From Deltaproteobacteria bacterium GWC2_55_46 (lineage in GTDB: Bacteria; Desulfobacterota; GWC2-55-46), in the NCBI GenBank assembly GCA_001595385.3, contig LVEI03000001.1, forward strand, positions 1,827,501-1,891,500: a stretch of DNA of 64,000 nt, in the 5' to 3' direction. A program made the translations under genes and the position numbers. This document shows, one piece after another, positions 1-8,871 of this stretch (positions are counted from its first letter, which is position 1; each line of letters begins with the position of its first letter). The notes beneath the pieces are model-generated. The model ran no database searches. It was not told the DNA's origin and saw only the letters and a program-made list of their open reading frames with translations.

Positions 1-109
1 GGTGCTGGTACCCGGCCTTCATCTCTCCCGAGTATGTTGTCTCATCTGCGGACCAGGCTAAGACCGGGAAGAAAGCGGCGATGATGGTAGAAACAATTTT
101 TTTGCGCAT
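1..109 (-). CDS. Start of a secreted protein, probably the MtrB/PioB-type porin partner of the decaheme cytochrome (partial)
   Basis: Only the first 36 codons lie in the window; the gene continues off the left edge. ATG is at 109-107, six bases after the cytochrome stop, with an AAGG ribosome-binding sequence that overlaps the end of that gene. The N-terminus is a clear signal peptide: basic MRKK, a hydrophobic core, then a likely cleavage after WSA, and the mature start DETTYSGEMKAGYQH looks like the first strand of a beta-barrel. In MtrA/MtrB-type modules the decaheme cytochrome gene is followed directly by its porin, which is why this identity is suggested. The sequence itself shows only export. 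A different exported protein is possible. Confidence 0.5.
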   Translation of the reverse strand, partial: MRKKIVSTIIAAFFPVLAWSADETTYSGEMKAGYQH

Positions 110-115
110 TTTTGG

Positions 116-958
116 CTACCTTGTGAATTTGGCCCCTGACGGGTGATTTGAACCGTGTATCCTCGTATGACAGTTGATGCAGCCCTTGCCGTAAGCCGCG
201 CTGGCCCTGTTGTACCTGGGCATGTTTACGTGTCCGCCGTACTGATGGCACTGGGTACAGAGGAACGGCCCTTTGGACTTGAGCAACCCCGGGTTGTTGG
301 AGCCATGCGGGTCGTGGCAGTTCGCGCAGCTCTCTCTTACCACCGCGTGCTCCCACAGGAACGGCCCCCTCTTTTCAGAGTGGCATGAATAGCAGGTCTC
401 GTTTACCGAAGGGGTCTTGAGCATCTTCGGCCCTATGGAGCCGTGGGGGTTATGGCAGCCGGAGCAGGTCATCTTGCCCTCGCGCACCGGCATGTGCGAG
501 GATTTCAGTATCTGCGCGCGCTTGTCCTGGTGGCAGTTGAGGCATATATCTGTCCCGGATACCCGGGTGGCTGAGTGCACCTTATGGCAGCTGAAGCAGC
601 TCACGCCTGAAAGGCTATGGGTGCTTCCCTTCCAGAAAAGGGTCTCTCCCCTTTCATGGCACGCGAGGCACTTCTTTGACGCCTCAGCCGAAGGCTTGGA
701 GAAGTTTTCGATCTTCAGGTCCTTATCCTCCCTGTCGACCGCGTCCAGGTGTTCCTTCCCGTCGCCATGGCAGTTGGCGCATCCGGAGCCGCCCTCAAGG
801 CCGAAGGAGAGGCCGTGCCTGGTCTTTGAGTAGGCCTCCTTGACCTCCTTGTGGCATGAGAGGCACCGTATCTCCTCGACCTCATCCGCCCATGTGAGGG
901 CCGGAAAGGCGCAAACGATAAAAAATATGGCAAATATCAGGTTCTGCATTGTCTTCAT
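116..958 (-). CDS. Decaheme c-type cytochrome, MtrA/DmsE family
   Basis: A 280-residue protein with an N-terminal signal peptide (cleavage near residue 24, after LTWA) and exactly ten CxxCH heme-binding motifs spread from about residue 32 to 263. Size, heme count and the C-terminal HTRIHGSNHPSG motif match the MtrA/PioA/DmsE family. These periplasmic decaheme wires sit inside an outer-membrane porin and carry electrons between periplasm and cell exterior. The next gene on the same strand starts six bases downstream and is exported, consistent with a porin-cytochrome operon. Direction of electron flow (respiring extracellular acceptors or oxidising donors) cannot be read from the sequence. Confidence in the family is high. 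Confidence 0.93.
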   Translation of the reverse strand: MKTMQNLIFAIFFIVCAFPALTWADEVEEIRCLSCHKEVKEAYSKTRHGLSFGLEGGSGCANCHGDGKEHLDAVDREDKDLKIENFSKPSAEASKKCLACHERGETLFWKGSTHSLSGVSCFSCHKVHSATRVSGTDICLNCHQDKRAQILKSSHMPVREGKMTCSGCHNPHGSIGPKMLKTPSVNETCYSCHSEKRGPFLWEHAVVRESCANCHDPHGSNNPGLLKSKGPFLCTQCHQYGGHVNMPRYNRASAAYGKGCINCHTRIHGSNHPSGAKFTR

Positions 959-1091
959 CCCGTTTTTATATGGTTTAAATTCTTATCGACACCCGGTAGA
1001 TGAACTTAAGTAAAATTTTTTATATAAGGGAAATCAATGGGTTGGGGCAGCTTATGTCGGGCCGGTTGGAGGGATCGGGCCTCCGCGGAGG

Positions 1092-3803
1092 TCACTCCAT
1101 CGACTTCCTCTGCATGTGTATCTTCTGTTTCGGATAGAGCCACTTTACCATCTCCATCAGCACGAGCGGCTGTACCGAGAAGGCGGCCACGACCGCCCAG
1201 TCAAGGAGGCTTAATGGGACTACCTTGAAGACCGACTGGAGGGAGGGCACATAGATGAGCAGCAGCTGTGTGGAGAGTATCAGCGCTACAGCCCAGTTGA
1301 GGGTCTTGTTGGAGAAGATCCCGATCTTGAAAACCGAGGTCCATGCCGAGCGGCAATTGAAGACGTGGAACTTCTGGCAGAGGACAAGTACGGTGAAGGC
1401 GATGGTCTGCGCCTTTACGAGATCTGCCTCGAAATAATAGACCTCGATGGCGAAGGGTATGAGAGTGCAGATGGCGATGAATATGCCCTGAAGGAGCATG
1501 ACCCACAAAAGGTTCTTCGTGACTATGCCCTCGTTCTTCGGCCTCGGTTGCCTCGTCATGACGTCCGGGTCGACCGCCTCCATCGCAAGCCCGAGGGCGG
1601 GGAGCCCGTCGGTTACGAGGTTTGTCCATAGTATCTGTACCGGAAGTAGCGGCAGGGGCATGCCGGCGAGCGAGGCCACAAGGAGGACCAGTATCTCGCC
1701 GATATTGCAGGAAAGGAGGAAGTGGACGACCCTCCGTATGTTGTCGAATATGCCGCGCCCTTCCTCCACGGCGGAGACGATCGAGGCGAAGTTGTCATCT
1801 GTGAGGACCATGTCGCTCGCCTCTTTTGTCACGTCGGTGCCTGTCACACCCATGGCGACCCCGATATCCGCCTCTTTCAAGGCTGGCGCGTCGTTGACCC
1901 CGTCGCCTGTCATGGCGATTATCTCTCCGCGCTCCTTCCAGGCCTTCACGACCTTGAGCTTGTGCTCGGGGTTTACCCTCGCGTATACCTTTATCTTCGG
2001 CAGAAACTTAAGGAACTCTTCATGGGTGAGCCTGTCGAGCTCTTCCCCTGTTATGGCCATGTCGCCGTTTTTGAAGATACCGAGCTCCCCGGCTATCGCC
2101 ACGGCTGTCGCCTTGTGGTCGCCGGTTATCATGAGAGGTGTTATCCCGGCTGAGATGGCCTTTTTTACGGCCTCGAAGACCTCCTGGCGAGGCGGGTCTA
2201 TCATGCCGACGAGCCCGGCAAAGACGAGGTCCTTTTCAAGGGAGTGAGAGCTGTAGATGTCGAGATGGGAGCCGGATTCCCTGTACGCGAGCGCAAGTAC
2301 CCGCAGGGCGCTCCTGGAGAAGCTCTCATCGGCCCTTGCTATGCCTTCTCTGTCGCTATCGGTCATGGGGCGCGGCCCATCTTTGTCGAGCACGGTATGG
2401 CAAAGCGGCAGGACCTTTTCCGCGGCCCCCTTTATGAAGGCGAACCAGGCCTCGTCCCCCTTCCGGTAGACGACGGTCATCCTCTTCCGTTCCGAATCGA
2501 AGGGCACCTCGCCGACAAAAGTAAGCTCCTTTTCAAGCTCTGCCTTTTCAATGCCCGCCTTGAGCCCCAGGGTAACAAGCGCCCCTTCGGTCGGGTCCCC
2601 AAGGGCCCTCCAGGAATCGCCTTCCTTCTTAAGCTCGGCCATGTTGCAGAGCGCCCCTACCTTGAGCGCCTGCATCAATACGCGCTCGGCATCGGGGTCT
2701 ATTAAAGAAGGGCCCTCGCGGAAGTCTCCCGTCGGCGCGTACCCGGTCCCCGTGACCTCTATCTCGGCGCCTCCTCCGAGAAAGAGCCTCTTGACGGTCA
2801 TCTGGTTCTGCGTGAGGGTGCCTGTCTTATCGGACGCGATCAGGGTAGCCGCCCCGAGCGTTTCTACAGACGGCAGTTTTCTTACGAGGGCGTGCCTCCT
2901 GACCATCCTCTGGACGCCGAGGGCCAATACTATGGTCACGACCGCCGGCAGCCCCTCCGGTATGGCGGCGACCGCGAGGCTTACGGCCACAAGGAACATG
3001 TCGAGTATTGGCTCGCCACGCAGGATGCCGAGGAAGAAGATGACTGCGACGATAATACCGGCGGCGTAGACCAGAAGGCGGCCGAACTCCTCAAGCCTCT
3101 TTTGCAGCGGGGTCGGCTCGGCCTTTACCTGCTGCAGGAGCCTGGCGATCTTGCCCATCTCTGTAGCCATGCCCGTCTCTACGACTATGCCCTTCCCCCT
3201 GCCGTAAACTACATGGGTGCCCGTATAGGCCATGTTTGTCCTGTCGGCCAGCGGAAGGGTGTTATCAAGGGGCTCTGTCTCTTTTTCTATGGGGTGGGAC
3301 TCTCCTGTGAGGGCGGCTTCGGCTATCTTAAGGAAGCTCGATTCTATTATCCTGCAGTCTGCCGGCACATGGTCCCCGCTTTCGAAGACGACTACATCAC
3401 CGGGTACCAGGTCCCTTGCCTGGATCGTGGAGAGCGTGTTATCCCTCAAGACCTTGGCGTTTGGGGCGGAGAGTTTTTTAAGCGCGTCCATGACCTTCGC
3501 GGCCTTGGCCTCCTGCATGAAGCCGATTATGCCGTTAAGGACGACTATGCCCATGATGGCCAGCGCGTCTATCCATTCTCCAAGGAGCCCGGCTATGGCG
3601 GCGGCGCCTATGAGGACAAGTATGATGAAGTCGGTGAACTGCTTGAGGAATTTAAGGACAGGGTGCTCTTTTTTCTCCCCGGAGAGCTGGTTGTGGCCGT
3701 ATTTGGCCAGACGGCCTTTGGCCTCGGTGTGGCTGAGCCCGCGCTGGGCGTCTGTAGAGAGCTCAGAGATTATGGATTCGGTCTTTTTCTGGTACCAGTC
3801 CAT
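1092..3803 (-). CDS. SERCA/PMCA-type Ca2+-transporting P-type ATPase
   Basis: ATP-driven calcium export pump of the inner membrane, 903 residues from the ATG at 3803-3801 (MDWYQKKTES...). An earlier in-frame start up to 4145 exists, but it would add a non-homologous leader running into the waaF promoter. Family motifs in order: N-terminal cation-ATPase domain, ALTGES (actuator), PEGLP in M4, phosphorylated Asp in DKTGTLTQNQM, hinge TGDGVNDAPALKEADIG, then the C-terminal membrane domain. The Ca2+ ligands of SERCA are kept: SCNIGEI in M5 and WTNLVTDGLP in M6, which supports Ca2+ over Na+/K+ or Mg2+. It stands alone on the minus strand, divergent from waaF. Confidence 0.92.
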   Translation of the reverse strand: MDWYQKKTESIISELSTDAQRGLSHTEAKGRLAKYGHNQLSGEKKEHPVLKFLKQFTDFIILVLIGAAAIAGLLGEWIDALAIMGIVVLNGIIGFMQEAKAAKVMDALKKLSAPNAKVLRDNTLSTIQARDLVPGDVVVFESGDHVPADCRIIESSFLKIAEAALTGESHPIEKETEPLDNTLPLADRTNMAYTGTHVVYGRGKGIVVETGMATEMGKIARLLQQVKAEPTPLQKRLEEFGRLLVYAAGIIVAVIFFLGILRGEPILDMFLVAVSLAVAAIPEGLPAVVTIVLALGVQRMVRRHALVRKLPSVETLGAATLIASDKTGTLTQNQMTVKRLFLGGGAEIEVTGTGYAPTGDFREGPSLIDPDAERVLMQALKVGALCNMAELKKEGDSWRALGDPTEGALVTLGLKAGIEKAELEKELTFVGEVPFDSERKRMTVVYRKGDEAWFAFIKGAAEKVLPLCHTVLDKDGPRPMTDSDREGIARADESFSRSALRVLALAYRESGSHLDIYSSHSLEKDLVFAGLVGMIDPPRQEVFEAVKKAISAGITPLMITGDHKATAVAIAGELGIFKNGDMAITGEELDRLTHEEFLKFLPKIKVYARVNPEHKLKVVKAWKERGEIIAMTGDGVNDAPALKEADIGVAMGVTGTDVTKEASDMVLTDDNFASIVSAVEEGRGIFDNIRRVVHFLLSCNIGEILVLLVASLAGMPLPLLPVQILWTNLVTDGLPALGLAMEAVDPDVMTRQPRPKNEGIVTKNLLWVMLLQGIFIAICTLIPFAIEVYYFEADLVKAQTIAFTVLVLCQKFHVFNCRSAWTSVFKIGIFSNKTLNWAVALILSTQLLLIYVPSLQSVFKVVPLSLLDWAVVAAFSVQPLVLMEMVKWLYPKQKIHMQRKSME

Positions 3804-3818
3804 AGGCAGAATAAAAAA

Positions 3819-3848
3819 GACCTTTACGGGGCTATCCCGCCAAAGGTC
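3819..3848 (-). promoter_or_regulatory. Leader hairpin upstream of the Ca2+ ATPase
   Basis: GACCTTT (3819-3825) and AAAGGTC (3842-3848) form a perfect 7-bp stem. Inside it a 3x3 internal loop is followed by GGG/CCC closed by a 4-base loop. It ends 15 bases before the ATPase start codon, so in the transcript it would lie beside the ribosome-binding region, and no strong Shine-Dalgarno is visible outside it. There is no U-tract, so it is not a terminator. A translational control role is inference. Confidence 0.4.
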
Positions 3849-3969
3849 TTTGATAAAATCTCCTGGTTTAACCTTGGTTTTTCCATCTTCAATAAAACTT
3901 AAACATAGAGACGGAGCGGTGTCAAGTAAAGGAAGCCTGTAGCCACATTGCAACTGCCGGAATTCTCGA

Positions 3970-3999
3970 TTGAATTTAAACGATGTCCTGTAATATAAT
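3970..3999 (+). promoter_or_regulatory. Sigma-70 promoter for waaF
   Basis: TTGAAT (3970-3975), an 18-bp spacer and a perfect TATAAT (3994-3999), about 40 bases before the waaF start. It lies in the divergent gap with the Ca2+ ATPase and would start the first long LPS-core transcript. Confidence 0.7.
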
Positions 4000-4038
4000 A
4001 ACAAATTAGCCGTTTTTGTCACCAGACCCGATTGCCGG

Positions 4039-5079
4039 ATGAGTGTAATGGCCATGCTGAAAGCTGGAGTTAAGAGGGTGCTCGTGAGGGTGCCGAACTG
4101 GATAGGGGACGCTGTCATGTGCCTTCCTGCCCTTGACGCGCTCAAGGCCCTTTATCCGTCGGCGAAGCTTACCCTGCTCGCGAAGGCGAGGGTGGTCCCT
4201 GTCTTTGAGAACAACCCGGCCGTCGCGGGAATAATCGAGTATGGCGAGGGGCACAGGGGGCTCCTGGGGAGGCTCAGGCTTGCGGCCGAGCTTAAGCGGG
4301 GGGGCTTTGACCTGGCGGTCCTCTTCCAGAACGCGTTTGACGCGGCCTTCATATCATTTCTTTCAAGGATACCTGAGCGCGCGGGCCATGCCAGGGACTT
4401 GAGGTCGCCGCTCCTTACCCGCGCCATAACAGCCTCGGACGAAGTCAAAAAAAAGCACCAGGTATTTTATTATCTCAATATAATAGAGGCCCTTGGCGGC
4501 AAAGTCCCGGACAGGCCTTTGCCGGGCCTGTATATATCGGAAGAAGAGTCCCGCTGGGCAAGGCGGTTCCTCAAGGAAAGAGGGCTTGAAGGGGCGCCCG
4601 TTTTCGGCGCGGCTCCGGGCGCGAGCTACGGGCCAGCAAAGAGGTGGCCGCCGGAGAGGTTCGCTTCCGTGCTTGGCGCTCTCGCGGCTGAAAGAAAAGG
4701 CGCCGCCCTCGTATTCGGCGGCCCGGAGGATACGGAGGCGTGCGCCGCTGTAAAGGCCGCCTTCGCCCCGGCGATAGACCTCTCCGGCAAGCTCACGCTC
4801 AGGCAGTCGATGGCCCTTGTCTCTTTGGTAGAGGCGGTGGTGACAAACGACTCGGGGCCGATGCACATATCGGCTGCCCTGGGGGTGCCGACAGTAGCGG
4901 TCTTCGGCTCGACGGAAGATTCGCTTACCGGGCCTTTGGGCGAGAGGGTAACAGTGGTGAGAAAAAAGATAGAGTGCAGCCCGTGCTTCAAAAGGGAGTG
5001 CAGGTTCGGGCATTACGACTGCTTGAGGGCGATAGGGGCGGACGAGGTCCTTACCGCGATAAAGGGGTTGGCGGCATGA
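4039..5079 (+). CDS. waaF: ADP-heptose:LPS heptosyltransferase II (GT9)
   Basis: Adds the second L-glycero-D-manno-heptose to the LPS inner core on the cytoplasmic face of the inner membrane. 346 residues, normal for the family. The N-terminal Rossmann half starts RVLVRVPNWIGDAVM, the usual GT9 acceptor-side loop. The C-terminal half has GAAPGASYGPAKRWP, TNDSGPMHISAALG (ADP-heptose binding) and the WaaF-type tail CSPCFKREC. ATG at 4039 is used; an ATG at 4054 would shorten the protein by five residues without touching the fold. It overlaps gmhB by four bases (ATGA), so translation is coupled in a heptose operon waaF-gmhB-waaC. Confidence 0.92.
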   Translation: MSVMAMLKAGVKRVLVRVPNWIGDAVMCLPALDALKALYPSAKLTLLAKARVVPVFENNPAVAGIIEYGEGHRGLLGRLRLAAELKRGGFDLAVLFQNAFDAAFISFLSRIPERAGHARDLRSPLLTRAITASDEVKKKHQVFYYLNIIEALGGKVPDRPLPGLYISEEESRWARRFLKERGLEGAPVFGAAPGASYGPAKRWPPERFASVLGALAAERKGAALVFGGPEDTEACAAVKAAFAPAIDLSGKLTLRQSMALVSLVEAVVTNDSGPMHISAALGVPTVAVFGSTEDSLTGPLGERVTVVRKKIECSPCFKRECRFGHYDCLRAIGADEVLTAIKGLAA

Positions 5080-5630
5080 ATTCCAAAGCTACGGTCTTTC
5101 TCGACAGGGACGGCACGATAAACGAGGACGTCGGTTATCTCTCAGACCCGCAGCGGCTGGTCCTCATCGAGGGCGCCGTAAAGGCCATACGCCTCATGAA
5201 CGAGCTGGGGATAAAGGTCATAGTAATAAGCAACCAGTCGGGCGTGGGCAGGGGCTATTACACAGACGCCGATGTCGAGGCCGTGAACTCGAGGCTCAAA
5301 GAGCTTCTTGCCGTTGGCGGGGCAAGGCTCGACGCCATCTACTACTGCAACCACCATCCGGACATCGACTGCTCTTGCCGCAAGCCCGGTACAGGGCTTG
5401 CTGAGCAGGCGGCCCTGGAACATGAGCTTAACTCCAATAAGGCTTATGTGGTCGGGGACAAGGCCTCGGACATGGGGCTTGCAAGGAACCTCGGCGCCAG
5501 GGGCATACTCGTCCTTACAGGCAAGGGGGCGCATGAGCTTGAGGGGATGGAAGAGGCCCCTGACTTCATAGCAAAGGATATCCTGGAGGCCGCTGGCTGG
5601 ATACTCGCGGACCTTGGGCGTAACCCTTGA
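5076..5630 (+). CDS. gmhB: D-glycero-D-manno-heptose 1,7-bisphosphate 7-phosphatase
   Basis: HAD-IIIA phosphatase of ADP-heptose synthesis, 184 residues from the ATG that overlaps the waaF stop. The HAD nucleophile motif FLDRDGT (Asp10/Asp12) is followed by NEDVGYL, VISNQSGVGRGY, the cysteine/histidine zinc loop YYCNHHPDIDCSCRKP typical of GmhB, and the Mg2+-binding VVGDKASDM. The end overlaps the TTG start of waaC. It removes the C7 phosphate left by the RfaE1 kinase encoded at 21.9 kb; the isomerase, nucleotidyltransferase and epimerase of the pathway are not in this window. Confidence 0.92.
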   Translation: MNSKATVFLDRDGTINEDVGYLSDPQRLVLIEGAVKAIRLMNELGIKVIVISNQSGVGRGYYTDADVEAVNSRLKELLAVGGARLDAIYYCNHHPDIDCSCRKPGTGLAEQAALEHELNSNKAYVVGDKASDMGLARNLGARGILVLTGKGAHELEGMEEAPDFIAKDILEAAGWILADLGRNP

Positions 5631-6613
5631 TAAAGGTCCTTATAATAAAGCTCTCATCCATTGGCGACGTCGTCCATACCCTGCCAGCGCTAAAGGCCTT
5701 AAGGGACGGCCTTGGCCCCGCGGCACGGATAGACTGGCTCGTGGAGGAGGCGGCAAGCGGCGTCCTTTCGGGGCATCCGCTCATAGATGAGGTCATCGTC
5801 GTCAAAAGGGGCTGGGCGAGAGGTCTTTCAGAGAACCTCAAGACGGCGGGGCTCCTCAGGTCCAGGGGCTATGACCTTGTGCTCGATTTCCAGGGGCTCC
5901 TTAAAAGCGGCGTATGGGTGCTCCTTGCAGGGGGAAAGAGGAAAATAGGTTTTTCGAACGCGAGGGAGCTTAGCCACATCTTCCTTAACGAAAAGCTACC
6001 GTCCTATGACCCGGAGATGCACGCCGTCGACAGATACCTGGCGCTTGCGAGGCACGCCGGAGGGGCGGCAGGGGCGGCAGGGTTTACGCTTGAACTGGGG
6101 GGCGCTATCGCGTCCGTAAAAGAGAAGCTCAGGCAAAAAGGGGTGGATGATTCCTTTTTCGTCATGGTCACCCGCGCGAGGTGGGCTGCCAAACTATGGA
6201 AAGATGAACTGTTCATCGAGAGCGCCAGAAGGATAACCGCGGACGGCAGGCTCAAGGCAGTTCTGACCGGCGGGGCTGCTGACAGGCCCGCCCTCGAAGA
6301 GATGGCCAAGGCCGCTGGCGGGGCCTATATCGCCACAGACCTTAAGGAGATGGCCGCCTTAAGCGCCCTCTCAAGCTTTGTGCTGACGGTCGATTCCGGC
6401 CCCATGCACCTCGCCGTCGCCGCAGGCGCGAAGGTAATAGCCCTCTTCGGGCCGACCGCGCCATGGAGGACAGGGCCTTACGGAGCTGGTCACATCATTA
6501 TAAGGCAGGGGCTTCCCTGCAGCCCCTGCTACAAAAGGGAATGCGTCGACCCCATATGCATGAGCGGGATAACGGTCGATGAAGTGATGGAGGCGGTTGA
6601 AAAATTAAGGTGA
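5627..6613 (+). CDS. waaC: ADP-heptose:LPS heptosyltransferase I (GT9)
   Basis: Transfers the first heptose to Kdo of the LPS inner core. 328 residues; TTG start at 5627 overlaps the gmhB stop. N-terminal VLIIKLSSIGDVVHTLPAL is the WaaC-type opening, with DFQGLLKSG, then VTRARWAAKLWKDELF and the nucleotide-sugar motif LTVDSGPMHLAVAAG. The tail CSPCYKREC mirrors waaF. WaaC is favoured over WaaF because of the LSSIGDVVHTLPA opening and the DFQGLLKS segment. Last gene of the tight trio; a 131-bp gap with no clear terminator follows. Confidence 0.9.
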   Translation: MIKVLIIKLSSIGDVVHTLPALKALRDGLGPAARIDWLVEEAASGVLSGHPLIDEVIVVKRGWARGLSENLKTAGLLRSRGYDLVLDFQGLLKSGVWVLLAGGKRKIGFSNARELSHIFLNEKLPSYDPEMHAVDRYLALARHAGGAAGAAGFTLELGGAIASVKEKLRQKGVDDSFFVMVTRARWAAKLWKDELFIESARRITADGRLKAVLTGGAADRPALEEMAKAAGGAYIATDLKEMAALSALSSFVLTVDSGPMHLAVAAGAKVIALFGPTAPWRTGPYGAGHIIIRQGLPCSPCYKRECVDPICMSGITVDEVMEAVEKLR

Positions 6614-6744
6614 CCAGAGAGTTTTGTCTTTAACAGACCCAAAAAGCCCGGCAGGGCGTAGATGGTGCTGTTGGCGGCAAGACATAAAAAACAGTTTTTT
6701 TTAATCGACAGAGCTGATTCAAAAAACACAGAAATCGGGTTAAC

Positions 6745-7326
6745 ATGGACGCCATCATAAACTTCGACACCGAACTCTTCAGGCTCATAAATACATCATG
6801 GACCGCCCCGTTCCTCGACTCTCTCATGGTCTACGTGACAGGCAAGATGAACTTCCTGGGCGTTATCATCGTCGCGGCTGTCCTCATCTGGACGCTCGGA
6901 AAGAGGCAGGACAGGATAGGGCTCATCGTCCTCGTAGCGGTCGTCCTTACGAGCGATTTCGCCTCCAACTATATAAAAGGCGTTTTCATGAGGATAAGGC
7001 CCTGCAACTCCCTCGAAGGGGTGCGCCTGCTCGTGGGCTGCGGCGGCTCCTTTGCCATGCCCTCCGGACACGCCACCAACATATTCGCCGCGATGGTATT
7101 CCTCTCTGCCAGGTACATGAAGCTCTGCCCCGTATTCCTGATAATCGCCGCGCTTGTTGCGTACTCAAGGGTCTACGTGGGCGTGCACTATCCGGCTGAC
7201 GTAACGGTCGGGGCCATCCTCGGCGGGGCTATAGCGCTCGCCTTTTACTCTGCTGAAAGAGGGTATCTCAGAAGGAGGCTTGTAAAGGCGCTTGAGGCGC
7301 TAAGGTCGAGGAGGGGCGCGCCTTGA
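6745..7326 (+). CDS. PAP2-family membrane phosphatase
   Basis: 193-residue integral membrane protein with about five or six helices and the complete PAP2 signature: KGVFMRIRP (Lys78-Pro86), PSGH (106-109) and SRVYVGVHYPAD (141-152). The family removes phosphate from lipid phosphates such as undecaprenyl pyrophosphate, phosphatidylglycerophosphate or lipid A. The next gene, an ArnT-like lipid-linked sugar transferase, overlaps it by four bases, so recycling of the undecaprenyl carrier or lipid A dephosphorylation (LpxE-like) is likely. The exact substrate cannot be told from sequence. Confidence 0.85.
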   Translation: MDAIINFDTELFRLINTSWTAPFLDSLMVYVTGKMNFLGVIIVAAVLIWTLGKRQDRIGLIVLVAVVLTSDFASNYIKGVFMRIRPCNSLEGVRLLVGCGGSFAMPSGHATNIFAAMVFLSARYMKLCPVFLIIAALVAYSRVYVGVHYPADVTVGAILGGAIALAFYSAERGYLRRRLVKALEALRSRRGAP

Positions 7327-8840
7327 GATACAGGAATCTGACGATACTCTTCATAGCCCTTCTTACCATCTTCAGGGGCGCCTACATCATATGGGGCCCT
7401 TTTGACGTATCGCCGGACGAGGCCCATTACTGGGAATGGTCGAGGAGGCTGGACCTCTCTTACTACAGCAAGGGGCCGGGGGTAGCCTATGTCATAGCCC
7501 TTTTTACCTCTGTTTTCGGGGCGAATGAGTTTGGCATAAGGATAGGCGCGGTCCTTTTCTCGGCAGCCGGCTCTTTTATGATCTATCTCCTCGGCAGGGG
7601 CCTTTTCGAAAGCGAAAAGGCCGGGTTTTACTCGGCCCTCATAGCCAACCTGAACCCGCTCTTTTCCATAGGCGCTATCCTCATGACGACCGACGTGATG
7701 CTCATCTTTTTCTGGGCCGCCTCGGTCTGGTGCTTTCACCTCGGGACAATAAGGAGGCGCTCGGGCTGGTGGTACCTCGGAGGCCTGCTCGCGGGCATTG
7801 GCTTTCTGGGCAAATATACGATGGCGCTCATCTACCCATGCCTCTTCCTCTATCTTCTCGCCTCCAGGCGGGACAGGTACTGGCTTAAAAGGGCTGAGCC
7901 GTACCTCGCCGCCCTTTTAAGTCTCATTGCCGCAAGCCCGGTTATCCTCTGGAATATTATAAATGGACAGGTTACAATAAAGCACACCATCGGGCAGGCC
8001 CATATGGGTGAAGGCGGCCTGCACTGGGCGGCCTTTTTCGAGTTCCTCGGCGCGCAGGCCGGGCTACTTACGCCCCTTATTTTCATAGCGATGGTCTATG
8101 GGGTCTGGATGGCCCTGTCGAGGGGTCTCAGGGAGAGAAGGGATGAGCTGTTGCTGGCGTTTTTCGCCTCAGCGCCCCTTTTCGCCTTTTTTCTGCTGAA
8201 GAGCCTCCACGGGAAGGTGCAGGCCAACTGGGCCGTGGCCTCTTTCGTGACAGCTTTCCCTGCCGCGGCGTGGGCCGTTGAAAGGCTCTGCGAGAGGCAG
8301 CAGCCGCCCCGCAAGAGGATAATAAAGGGGATAGCCGCCTTTGGCATCGGTCTTGGCGCGGCCGCCTCGTTTATAGCTTATTTTCCCTGGGTGCTCGAAC
8401 CACTCGGGGCCAGGAAGATAATAACCGGAGCGCCGTACAACAGGGTAATCGGCTGGGAGGAGCTTGGGCGGAAGGTATCGCTCATGAGAGACGGGATGAA
8501 AAGGCCCGGGGATGTGTTGATACTGAGCGATACCTACCAGATCACGAGCGAGCTCGCCCTTTATACCGAAGGCAACCCGAAGGCCTATAACGTCAATACA
8601 GGGGACAGGCGCATGAACCAGTACGACCTGTGGCCCGGCCCTCAGGAGCACCTCGGTAAGGACGCGATATACGTAAAGGGCGGGGATGCCGGGATAGAGC
8701 CCATGGTAGAGAAGGCCTTCAGCGCCTGCCAGAAGGAGCTTGTCGAGATAGACTGGGGAGGAAGGCCCGTAAAGGAGTTCTCCGCCTTCCGCTGTTACGG
8801 CTTCAAGGGCTTTGAAGCCAAAGAGATCAGAAATTACTGA
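7323..8840 (+). CDS. ArnT/PMT-like GT-C glycosyltransferase (GT39 family)
   Basis: 505-residue polytopic transferase that would move a sugar from a polyprenyl-phosphate donor to an acceptor on the periplasmic side. TTG start at 7323 overlaps the PAP2 gene. Hydrophobic helix 1 leads into the catalytic acidic loop VSPDEAHYWEWSR (Asp32-Glu33) and SYYSKGPGVAY, the classic ArnT/PMT signature, followed by roughly ten membrane segments and a soluble C-terminal domain from about residue 370. The downstream DPM-like GT2 could make its lipid-linked donor. Whether it modifies lipid A (as ArnT with aminoarabinose) or another glycan is open. Confidence 0.85.
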   Translation: MRYRNLTILFIALLTIFRGAYIIWGPFDVSPDEAHYWEWSRRLDLSYYSKGPGVAYVIALFTSVFGANEFGIRIGAVLFSAAGSFMIYLLGRGLFESEKAGFYSALIANLNPLFSIGAILMTTDVMLIFFWAASVWCFHLGTIRRRSGWWYLGGLLAGIGFLGKYTMALIYPCLFLYLLASRRDRYWLKRAEPYLAALLSLIAASPVILWNIINGQVTIKHTIGQAHMGEGGLHWAAFFEFLGAQAGLLTPLIFIAMVYGVWMALSRGLRERRDELLLAFFASAPLFAFFLLKSLHGKVQANWAVASFVTAFPAAAWAVERLCERQQPPRKRIIKGIAAFGIGLGAAASFIAYFPWVLEPLGARKIITGAPYNRVIGWEELGRKVSLMRDGMKRPGDVLILSDTYQITSELALYTEGNPKAYNVNTGDRRMNQYDLWPGPQEHLGKDAIYVKGGDAGIEPMVEKAFSACQKELVEIDWGGRPVKEFSAFRCYGFKGFEAKEIRNY

Positions 8841-8871
8841 GCGCCCGAGAGCGCTTTAGGAGGCCGTTTTT

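Noticed and set aside
2892-3902. Long plus-strand open frame of 336 codons inside the Ca2+ ATPase
   Set aside because: It is the antisense shadow of the ATPase, with no start signal or recognisable domain. Several other long antisense frames (for example 26381-27028, 30783-31424, 32241-33161) are shadows for the same reason.
1092-4145. Ca2+ ATPase start at 4145 giving 1017 residues
   Set aside because: The extra 114 residues overlap the waaF promoter and start and do not resemble the family. The ATG at 3803 gives the usual N-terminus.
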